The notes under the pieces: model-generated
What the model was told of the DNA's origin: nothing
What the model saw: only the letters and a program-made list of their open reading frames with translations
Database searches by the model: none
Program-made: the position numbers and the translations under genes
Shown here: positions 1-6,650 of the stretch, one piece after another
Layout: each line of letters begins with the position of its first letter
Position numbering within the stretch: the stretch's first letter is position 1
Assembly: GCA_012799545.1 (NCBI GenBank)
Contig: JAAZLA010000147.1
Location: 1-6,826 of the forward strand
Source of the DNA: Treponema sp.
GTDB lineage: Bacteria; Spirochaetota; Spirochaetia; Treponematales; Treponemataceae
Reading direction: 5' to 3'
Length of the DNA stretch: 6,826 bases

Positions 1-512
1 AAAACAAAGAGAACAGCTAAAAAAACCTGCTCCTTTGTATCCATTTTTTTGCCACAAATTTTGCTTGAAAATAAAAAAATCGCAAGTGCTGCAAGAAGTA
101 CATAAAAAATAAGAGCATTTGCAAATGCCCTGTAGTCAATATATGTAGGAGAAGCAGCAAGTTTTTGCAATTTTTCATAGCCTTCCTCAGTTATAGGAAA
201 GCCTTTTTTTATAATTTTTTCATTTTTTTCTACAGTGATTGGGTGTTCAATTGTGGGACCGATATTTTTTGAGGAGGTAATCGTTCTGTCAGAAATTTGT
301 CCGAGTTCGAACTCTTGTAGCTGAAAACTAACAATCGTTTCTTTGCTTGCAACATCAAAAAAAGCAATAGCAAGAACAGCAAGAAAACTAAGGGCTATAA
401 TCATAAAAGAAGTGGTATTTTGCTTTGCGTGCTGCCGAAAAGTTTTCCAAAAATGAGAGAAGGAGGAATTTTCTTCCAAAGTAATATTGTTGTGAATTGT
501 TTTTTTATTCAT
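1..512 (-). CDS. Probable 7TM-HD (YqfF/PgpH-like) membrane protein, N-terminal part
   Basis: This is an open frame from ATG at 512 that runs off the window edge with 170 codons visible and no stop. It was translated by hand. Visible parts are a polar N-terminus, a first membrane segment (about residues 35-53), an outside segment (about 54-128), a second membrane segment (about 131-149), and the start of a third from about 161. The outside segment contains FELGQISDRTI near its start and ITVEKNEKIIKKGFPITEE near its end. These resemble the opening (vGdIa..DI) and closing (V..Ge.I...G..IT.e) motifs of the ectodomain in 7TM-HD proteins. Family members such as Listeria PgpH hydrolyse cyclic di-AMP with a cytoplasmic HD domain, which would lie beyond this window, so the activity is inferred only. 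The ectodomain is far shorter than is usual for the family. The gene starts 37 bases after lptD. The ATG at 512 has no well-spaced Shine-Dalgarno sequence of its own; see the leader ORF and promoter entries. Confidence 0.6.
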   Translation of the reverse strand, partial: MNKKTIHNNITLEENSSFSHFWKTFRQHAKQNTTSFMIIALSFLAVLAIAFFDVASKETIVSFQLQEFELGQISDRTITSSKNIGPTIEHPITVEKNEKIIKKGFPITEEGYEKLQKLAASPTYIDYRAFANALIFYVLLAALAIFLFSSKICGKKMDTKEQVFLAVLFV

Positions 513-522
513 TAGTAGCCAT
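505..522 (-). CDS. Possible five-codon leader ORF (MATNE) overlapping the next gene's start
   Basis: ATG at 522 opens a frame that reads Met-Ala-Thr-Asn-Glu and stops at TAA (505-507). The purine-rich AGAGAAGG at 530-537 lies 7 bases upstream, which is ideal for this ATG. It is 17 bases from the ATG at 512 that opens the long downstream frame, which is too far for normal initiation. The two frames differ by one base, and the short ORF ends just inside the long gene, so ribosomes could terminate and restart at 512. Alternatives are that the ATG at 522 is incidental, or that a one-base indel or sequencing error separates it from the long frame. No protein evidence is available from sequence alone. 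Confidence 0.35.
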   Translation of the reverse strand: MATNE

Positions 523-523
523 A

Positions 524-553
524 ATTGTACCTTCTCTATTGTCTTTTCGTCAA
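524..553 (-). promoter_or_regulatory. Candidate sigma70-type promoter for the 7TM-HD-like gene
   Basis: On the minus strand TTGACG (548-553) is followed by an 18-base spacer and TACAAT (524-529). Each hexamer matches the sigma70 consensus at five of six positions. The -35 box overlaps the lptD stop codon. A start site 7-8 bases beyond the -10 box would fall at about 516-517, only 4-5 bases before ATG 512. That transcript would be nearly leaderless and would lack the Shine-Dalgarno sequence and the start of the five-codon ORF. In an AT-rich genome such matches can arise by chance, and no experimental support exists here. Confidence 0.4.
530..537 (-). promoter_or_regulatory. Shine-Dalgarno sequence with ambiguous start choice
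   Basis: AGAGAAGG on the minus strand is the only strong ribosome-binding sequence between lptD and the 7TM-HD-like gene. It is optimally placed for ATG 522, which leads to a stop after five codons. It is 17 bases from ATG 512, which leads into the long frame. The in-frame codons upstream of ATG 512 back to a TAA (at 557-559) include no ATG, GTG or TTG, so extending the long gene upstream does not solve the spacing. Confidence 0.5.
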
Positions 554-3500
554 GGGTTTAACTGGAATGTTCCGTATTCATCGACAATTTCTGTTTTTAA
601 GCTCTTTAAAGGATTCCATACAACCGATAAGGAAAAATAAGGAGAAAAATCATAATAATAGGGACTTGTTTTTGTAATGAGACGCGGTGAAAAACTAAAT
701 TCTGACTTCAAAGTCCAGTCGTGTAAATCGTGTTCTATCTTGAGAGAAAGTTTTTGCAACTTAAAAGCGGATTCTCTACGATTTTGCTCGTTTATAAAAT
801 CAAAAGATTTAAGTAAATCAATAAAAATATTTGTTTCCCCAGGTACTTTAAAATCATAATCATAGAAGTTTTGGAAATACCGAAACACAAGATTATTTTT
901 CGATTCTGATGAAAAGGTAATTTTTAAAAAATTATAAATTGAAAAACTTAAAGAGGGAGAAAAGTTAAAATAGGAGTTTGTTGGTCGCACTAAATCCATA
1001 GTAAAACTTGTTGAAAGCCCTGGATTTATACTAATTCTATTTTTCCAAAAAGACCATGAAAGATTTGTCTTTGAAAAAGAAAAACGTAAATCAAAGGGAA
1101 TAAAATCTTTTTCATCGGTTGAAAGCCAGCCATTCTCGGTTAATTTGTACAAATTCGTGTAAAGCATTGAATATCTCATGGAAAAACTTGCATAGGAAAG
1201 GCCTGTATAAAAAGAAGTAGAACGCTTTTCTTCAATATCATATTTATAGTTTTGATCGAGTGTTACAGAATTATTAAATACTTTTAATTGTGCTGTTTGA
1301 AAAAAAGGATCAAATCGATATTCTTCAGTTTTCAAATCTTTTTTTATACTTGTTTCAAAGCTTGTTGTAAGCAAGGGAAAAACAAGACTGAGCTTTGTCC
1401 CGTAACTTTCAGTTGTAGGAGGAAGGGAAAGTGAAAAGGAGAGTTTCTGTGCAAATATGCCTTCATCTAAGGATAATAAAAAGGCAAGATTGTGAACCCG
1501 TATACTTTCTTTATCCCACTCAGGATAGATATATGACCAAAGAGGCTCCTCTAGGGTACCAGTAAATTCTTTTTTTAATAAGCGAATATCTAAATTCCAA
1601 GTAAGCGAAGTGTTCTTAAAGACAGCATGAGAAAGGAAGGGATTTACACTCAAACTATTTTTATTTGTTATATCAAATTTATTTTCAGCAAGATCGTTCA
1701 GTTTTATTTTATCAATATCGACTTGATTCGTATAATATTCTTCTGAGATAAAGGGATGGTCTTGTATTTGTGGGATAAAAGAAAAGGTATTATTCATTTG
1801 AAAAATTGCATTTATAAAGGTCGCCTTACTCCTTAGATTAAGTGGGCTGCGAAGTTGAAAATAAGTTGATTGAAGATTTGAAAAAGATGCTGTCATATCT
1901 TCAGGGGTATTTATTTCAGAGCTATTTAAAAGCACCAGTGTTTTCAAAGAACTTGAAAGGTCATAGCTTAAAGAATATGAAAAAAGAGTAAAGGCCGATT
2001 TTGTCAGCTTCGTAGGGTTTAATTTTACGGCAGTCAGTTCTTTTGCTACCTCATCCAAATCTTCGCTAACAACTTGATTCATTATCTCTTGATTTTTGTA
2101 GTCTTCAGAAAGGCTCTCTTTATTTTCTATTTCTATCTCATTTTTATCTGCCTCTTGTTTTTTTTCTTCGGAAAAATCCTCAGCTTTTGGAGCAAAGAGA
2201 AAAATATCTTCTATATCCTGCTTTGTGTTTTTTATTTTTTGTGCAAAAGGATAAGAAAACAAAGTTCCAGATAGCTTCATATTTGCATCTACCGGTTTTA
2301 TTTGTGATGGAATATAAAACTGCCGGTTTATATCGTGGATAAACTCTAAACTTGTTTTTTTCGCATGTTGCTTAGTGATAAAATCGACTGAAAAACTAAG
2401 ATTTGAGAGCGAAAATGTATTTATATAGGGCTTAATAAAATCAATCTTGGGGCTGTAGCTGAGATTAAGGTTCCAATTAAAACTTGAAAGTGCAACCGGG
2501 TTCGCTTGTAAGCTTGGTGCAGTCATCAATGTATTGTTTAAAAAATAATTTATCCAATCCATATCTTCGCTTCGATTATGAAAATCTGCATTAAAATAGG
2601 GGTCAGAATAAAAGGGAAGAGAGAGAGAAAATGAAAAAGAAGGCTTTGAAAGGGAAAGAGAAAATTCTTCGTAAAATCGAAAAGGAAGGACCGTTCCAAA
2701 TAAAAAACTCTGGTCCCAAACTCTTTCTCCTGTTGTAGGATTGATAGTCGGCACAGGACTATTGGGAAAAAAGCTCCGTGAAAAACCCAAACCAAAACCA
2801 AAGTCAATTTTCTTGACAAGCTGGTTTGGAGAAAAATAGCCTTTTATTCCAAGATATGCACCGAGGTCCGAATAATAATCAGCCATAAATTTCAGATAAT
2901 CACTCGAAACATCCTTTGCATCCGTTTCAAGGTTGTGTAAAAACAATCCTCTTCTTTCCTGTTCCTTTAAAGTTGTCGGTTTTAAAAAGTTAAATAATTC
3001 TTCTATTGTTTCAGTACTTTGCGTTTTATCTGTCTTATCAGCCTGTTTTTTTACTTCTAGTTTTTTCCTACCAACAAAATACGTTGTTGTTTGTAAAAAA
3101 TAACCTTCTCGCTCAGAATAACCAAAAACAGGATTGAAGATAAGTTCATCCTTTGGATAATAAAAAAATGGAAAATAAAAGAGCGGCACATTTCCCACAT
3201 ACAAAAGGGCGTTAAAAAAAGCAAATTCATTTCCCGGTAAAAGCCAAATTTTCGACGCCTTTAATTGCCAATGTGGTTCTTCTTCATCACTACAAAAGGT
3301 AAGTTTTCCTTTATCAAAGGCAATAGTCGAAGCCTTATCTTTCGCAAGCAAATCCGCATAGACAATGAGTTTTGAACCTTCAGGCAATTGCAAGGCAGAG
3401 AGTTTTTCTTGCGCAACACGTACATCGTCAAAAACTCCTTCTAGAGAATCAATATTAAATAAAATTGCATCGGCATCGATACGCTCTGCGGGCTGGGAAG

Positions 3501-3792
3501 CGGTCGTTTTTTCCAAAACAACCGCTCCTTCTGCATACAGCATGTTTTGTTTGCGATTAAAACGCACGAGGGATGCAGAAATTTTTGTTTTATCTGTTCC
3601 ACTTTCAACAGATAATAAAACATTGCCCTTAAAGACAATGGTTTCTTCACCTGTTTTTTCGTCCTTCAAGTACTCGGTTTTTTCTGCCTTTTCTATCGTA
3701 ACAGTACTCGTCTTTTGTTTTGCATCCTCTTGCGGAAAAGCAAAAAAAATAAAACCAAGAGTACAAACAATAAAAAAAAGGCTTTTTTTCAT
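550..3792 (-). CDS. lptD: LptD/OstA-like outer-membrane translocon protein
   Basis: The 1080-residue product fits LptD, the outer-membrane beta-barrel that inserts LPS-type glycolipids using material passed along the Lpt bridge. Residues 1 to about 20 form a signal peptide (KK, then a hydrophobic run ending near FAFPQ). Residues 30-165 resemble the OstA/LptA beta-jellyroll (VFKGNV, LYAEGAVVLE). The hallmark entry to the barrel follows at 165-230: TFC...EPHWQLKASKI, then LLYVGNVPLFYFPFFYYP and NPVFGYSEREGYF. The rest alternates aromatic and polar residues as barrel strands do, and contains charged inserts at about 243-285 and 522-588. It is larger than E. coli LptD (784 residues). The mature protein has one cysteine (Cys167), so the disulfides of E. 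coli LptD cannot form. The C-terminus (FQLNP) lacks a terminal aromatic residue. ATG 3792 shares one base with the uvrA stop (TAATG), implying coupled translation. The family assignment is fairly secure; the transported lipid is unknown. Confidence 0.88.
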   Translation of the reverse strand: MKKSLFFIVCTLGFIFFAFPQEDAKQKTSTVTIEKAEKTEYLKDEKTGEETIVFKGNVLLSVESGTDKTKISASLVRFNRKQNMLYAEGAVVLEKTTASQPAERIDADAILFNIDSLEGVFDDVRVAQEKLSALQLPEGSKLIVYADLLAKDKASTIAFDKGKLTFCSDEEEPHWQLKASKIWLLPGNEFAFFNALLYVGNVPLFYFPFFYYPKDELIFNPVFGYSEREGYFLQTTTYFVGRKKLEVKKQADKTDKTQSTETIEELFNFLKPTTLKEQERRGLFLHNLETDAKDVSSDYLKFMADYYSDLGAYLGIKGYFSPNQLVKKIDFGFGLGFSRSFFPNSPVPTINPTTGERVWDQSFLFGTVLPFRFYEEFSLSLSKPSFSFSLSLPFYSDPYFNADFHNRSEDMDWINYFLNNTLMTAPSLQANPVALSSFNWNLNLSYSPKIDFIKPYINTFSLSNLSFSVDFITKQHAKKTSLEFIHDINRQFYIPSQIKPVDANMKLSGTLFSYPFAQKIKNTKQDIEDIFLFAPKAEDFSEEKKQEADKNEIEIENKESLSEDYKNQEIMNQVVSEDLDEVAKELTAVKLNPTKLTKSAFTLFSYSLSYDLSSSLKTLVLLNSSEINTPEDMTASFSNLQSTYFQLRSPLNLRSKATFINAIFQMNNTFSFIPQIQDHPFISEEYYTNQVDIDKIKLNDLAENKFDITNKNSLSVNPFLSHAVFKNTSLTWNLDIRLLKKEFTGTLEEPLWSYIYPEWDKESIRVHNLAFLLSLDEGIFAQKLSFSLSLPPTTESYGTKLSLVFPLLTTSFETSIKKDLKTEEYRFDPFFQTAQLKVFNNSVTLDQNYKYDIEEKRSTSFYTGLSYASFSMRYSMLYTNLYKLTENGWLSTDEKDFIPFDLRFSFSKTNLSWSFWKNRISINPGLSTSFTMDLVRPTNSYFNFSPSLSFSIYNFLKITFSSESKNNLVFRYFQNFYDYDFKVPGETNIFIDLLKSFDFINEQNRRESAFKLQKLSLKIEHDLHDWTLKSEFSFSPRLITKTSPYYYDFSPYFSLSVVWNPLKSLKTEIVDEYGTFQLNP

Positions 3793-6650
3793 TATTTTCC
3801 AATCCGATTGAGTGCTTTAAGATGCTCTTTTATAAAAAATCCCGTATGTGATTTTTCACAGGCGGCAACAGCTTCTGGTGTTCCGACAGTGATTACTTCT
3901 CCGCCTCGAAAACCACCTTCAGGACCCAGGTCAATAATATGGTCAGCCTGTAAAATAACATCGAGGTTATGCTCGATCATAACAACGGTATTGCCCGTAT
4001 CTACAAGCCGTTGAATAACCTCCATAAGTTGCTTCACATCTGCAAAATGTAAACCAGTTGTTGGCTCATCTAAAATATAGAGCGTCTTTCCAGTCGAACG
4101 TTTTGAAAGCTCGTTTGCAAGTTTTACCCTCTGCGCCTCTCCACCCGAAAGCGTTAGAGCTGACTGCCCCAGTTTTATATAACCCAAACCGACAGACATA
4201 AGGGTATCCATCTTACGTGCAATATGAGGAATATGGATAAAAAACTCTGTTGCCTCTTCTATCGTCATATTTAAAACATCATAAATGTTTTTTCCCTTAT
4301 AGCGCACTTCTAAGGTTTCTTGATTAAAACGTTTTCCCTGACATACTTCACAATTAATATATACGTCAGATAAAAAATTCATTTCGATTGTAATTGTACC
4401 TGCACCTTGACAGTTTTCACAGCGCCCACCTTTTACATTGAAGCTAAAACGCCCCGGCTTATAGCCACGCATCTTAGCCTCGGGCAAACTCGCATACAAG
4501 TCGCGAATGCCGTTAAAGACACCGACATAGGTTGCAGGATTTGATCGAGGAGTGCGTCCGATGGGCCCCTGGTCAATATTGATAACCTTATCGATATGTT
4601 CAAGCCCTGAAATTTTTTTATGCGCGCCAACAGATTTAGTAGATCGCATAAGCGCATTGGAAACTGCGGGATAAAAAACATCGCTGATAAGAGTTGATTT
4701 TCCCGAGCCAGAAACTCCCGTAACGCAGGTAAAGGTTCCAAGAGGAATAGAAACAGAGATGTTTTTTAAGTTGTGCTCGCTCGCTCCCTGAATTTCAACT
4801 ACATGCCCATTTCCTGTGCGCCGCTTCTTTGGCACCTCCATCGTTAATTTTCCTGCCAAATACTGCCCAGTAAGACTTTCCTTCACGCTCGCAACGATTT
4901 TTGGTGGAGCGCTCGCAACAACATGTCCGCCATGCACGCCTGCCCCAGGACCGAGGTCAACAAGCCAGTCAGCGGTGCGAAGCGTTTGCTCATCATGTTC
5001 AACGACAATGAGCGTATTGCCCAAATCGCGCAAATATAAAAGCGTGTCGATAAGCCGCTGATTATCTCTTTGATGCAAGCCAATAGATGGCTCATCTAAA
5101 ATATACAAAACTCCAACCAAGCTCGAACCAATCTGCGTTGCAAGGCGAATTCTCTGCGCCTCCCCACCCGACAAGGTTCCCGCTTGACGTTCCAATGTTA
5201 AATAATCTAAGCCAACATTTTTTAAAAAGGAAAGTCGGTTTTTTATTTCTTTTTCTATTTGACTGGCAATTTGTGCCTCTGTTTCACTGAGTTTAATTGC
5301 ATCAAAAAAAACAATAGAGTCTGAAACAGAAAGAGTAGAAAGCTCGTAGATGTTTTTATTATTTACCCGAACCGCTAAGGCTTCTTTGTTTAAGCGCATT
5401 CCCTTACAAGTTTCGCACACACGATGCGCCATGTATTTTTCAAGGTTAAGCCTTTGTGCCTCAGAATAGGTTTCGTTATACCGACGCTTTAAGTCGCTGT
5501 ACATTCCATCCCAGGGTTGATTGTAGGTCGATTGCCCTGAGCCATCTGCCCGAGTGTATTTATACTGTATAGCTTCCTTAGTCCCATTCATAATGGCATC
5601 AAGCTGTTTTTTACTCAGCTTTGATACAGGCGTGTCGAGGCTAAAACCTTGCGATTTTGCAATCGCTTCAAAACGGCAATGATTCCATGCAGAATCGGGA
5701 TTGTAGGGTAAAAAAGCATGCTCATTGAAGGACTTTGAAGTATCGGGGACAATGAGAGAAAAGTCGTATTCCATTTTTTCTCCCAAACCGGTACATTCAG
5801 GACAGGCACCAAAGGGATTGTTAAAAGAAAAAAGCCGTGGCTGCAATTCGGGCATAGAAATAGCACAATCAGGGCAGGCATTTTTTTGTGAAAAAAACAC
5901 CTCCTCATTTTCCCGTAAGACAATCAACAAACCCGAAGAAATAGCCAAGGCTGTTTCTATAGAATCTGCAAGACGCTTTCGCACTTCCTTTGAAAGCAAA
6001 ATACGGTCGATAACAAGCTCTATGCTGTGTTTTTTTTGCTTTTCGAGTTTTATTGTTTGGTCGAGCTCAACGATGATACCGTCTATTCTCGCACGCAAAA
6101 AAGAATCTTTTATAGCATCTTCTAAAACCTTTGCATGCTCACCCTTTTTACCACGAATCACCGGAGAAAGGATTTGGATCCGCTCCCCTTCTGGCCATTG
6201 CATAACCGTATCGATAATTTGGTCAACTGTTTGCTCTTTTATTTCCTTTCCACAGTTTGGACAATGCGCCTTCCCTATGCGGGCAAAAAGCAATCGATAA
6301 TAGTCATAAATTTCTGTAACCGTACCCACCGTAGAACGCGGGTTTCTATGCGTTGTTTTTTGCTCGATTGAGATTGCAGGAGAGAGCCCCTCGATGAGGT
6401 CCAAATCTGGCTTATCCATACGTCCGAGAAATTGACGTGCATAGGCAGAAAGACTTTCGACATAGCGACGTTGCCCCTCTGCAAAAATAGTGTCAAAGGC
6501 AAGGGAGCTTTTTCCCGAACCTGAAAGCCCCGATATAACGACGAGCTTGTTTCGAGGTATATCGAGGTCAATGTTTTTAAGATTGTGTTCACGTGCACCG
6601 CGAATTTTTAAAAGGTCCTTTGTGTTTGGACTTTGTATTGCATCACTCAT
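3792..6650 (-). CDS. uvrA: UvrA, excinuclease ABC subunit A
   Basis: UvrA is the damage-sensing ATPase of nucleotide excision repair. It acts in the cytoplasm as a dimer that loads UvrB onto lesions. The 952 residues match the family length (E. coli 940), and both ABC modules are complete. The first has Walker A GLSGSGKSS (41-49), signature LSGGEAQR (493-500), Walker B LYILDE (515-520) and switch His552. The second has Walker A GVSGSGKST (645-653), LSGGEAQR (834-841), LYILDE (857-862) and His894. Zinc modules are C259/C262 with C283/C286, and C744/C747 with C767/C770; a further CXXC pair sits at 412/415. The N-terminal IRGAREHNLKNI block is typical. The start at 6650 overlaps the previous gene's stop (ATGA). 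GGAG at 6663-6666 lies 12 bases upstream, slightly far, which is consistent with translational coupling. No convincing SOS-type operator is visible in the upstream 176 bases. No key residue appears to be missing. Confidence 0.98.
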   Translation of the reverse strand: MSDAIQSPNTKDLLKIRGAREHNLKNIDLDIPRNKLVVISGLSGSGKSSLAFDTIFAEGQRRYVESLSAYARQFLGRMDKPDLDLIEGLSPAISIEQKTTHRNPRSTVGTVTEIYDYYRLLFARIGKAHCPNCGKEIKEQTVDQIIDTVMQWPEGERIQILSPVIRGKKGEHAKVLEDAIKDSFLRARIDGIIVELDQTIKLEKQKKHSIELVIDRILLSKEVRKRLADSIETALAISSGLLIVLRENEEVFFSQKNACPDCAISMPELQPRLFSFNNPFGACPECTGLGEKMEYDFSLIVPDTSKSFNEHAFLPYNPDSAWNHCRFEAIAKSQGFSLDTPVSKLSKKQLDAIMNGTKEAIQYKYTRADGSGQSTYNQPWDGMYSDLKRRYNETYSEAQRLNLEKYMAHRVCETCKGMRLNKEALAVRVNNKNIYELSTLSVSDSIVFFDAIKLSETEAQIASQIEKEIKNRLSFLKNVGLDYLTLERQAGTLSGGEAQRIRLATQIGSSLVGVLYILDEPSIGLHQRDNQRLIDTLLYLRDLGNTLIVVEHDEQTLRTADWLVDLGPGAGVHGGHVVASAPPKIVASVKESLTGQYLAGKLTMEVPKKRRTGNGHVVEIQGASEHNLKNISVSIPLGTFTCVTGVSGSGKSTLISDVFYPAVSNALMRSTKSVGAHKKISGLEHIDKVINIDQGPIGRTPRSNPATYVGVFNGIRDLYASLPEAKMRGYKPGRFSFNVKGGRCENCQGAGTITIEMNFLSDVYINCEVCQGKRFNQETLEVRYKGKNIYDVLNMTIEEATEFFIHIPHIARKMDTLMSVGLGYIKLGQSALTLSGGEAQRVKLANELSKRSTGKTLYILDEPTTGLHFADVKQLMEVIQRLVDTGNTVVMIEHNLDVILQADHIIDLGPEGGFRGGEVITVGTPEAVAACEKSHTGFFIKEHLKALNRIGK
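4062..4079 (-). repeat. Direct repeat copy 1 (second UvrA Walker B)
   Basis: The 18 bases TGGCTCATCTAAAATATA (plus-strand reading) encode YILDEP of the second ABC module. They are identical to 5088-5105. A second near-identical pair (19 of 20 bases) lies at 4129-4148 and 5152-5171 and encodes the LSGGEAQR region. Both pairs reflect the ancient internal duplication of UvrA under strong protein constraint. They are not mobile elements. Confidence 0.85.
5088..5105 (-). repeat. Direct repeat copy 2 (first UvrA Walker B)
   Basis: This is the exact 18-base match to 4062-4079, here encoding YILDEP of the first ABC module. The two copies lie about 1.03 kb apart within one gene. Recombination between them would delete that segment in frame, but 18 bases is short for efficient recombination. 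Confidence 0.85.

Noticed and set aside
499..506. AAAAAAC slippery heptamer near the start of the 7TM-HD-like gene
   Set aside because: It lies after the stop of the five-codon ORF. In the long frame the codons read AAA AAA ACA with no need for a shift, and no downstream stimulator is evident.
513..549. Search for a terminator between lptD and the next gene
   Set aside because: No GC-rich stem followed by a T run is present in the 37-base gap, so read-through is expected.
2550..2819. Minus-strand open frame of 89 codons in another frame within lptD
   Set aside because: It is nested in the lptD barrel region and its hydrophobic character arises from frame-shifted aromatic codons.
3365..3811. 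Plus-strand open frame of 148 codons
   Set aside because: It lies antisense to the conserved N-terminal half of lptD and the end of uvrA, has no plausible ribosome-binding context, and its composition reads as a mirror of the real gene.
4129..4148. Repeat with 5152-5171 considered as a mobile or recombination site
   Set aside because: Both copies encode the conserved LSGGEAQR signature of the two UvrA ABC modules. Protein constraint explains the similarity.
5725..6300. Plus-strand open frame of 191 codons
   Set aside because: It is fully antisense to the highly conserved UvrA zinc-module region. Its length is explained by constraint on the opposite strand.
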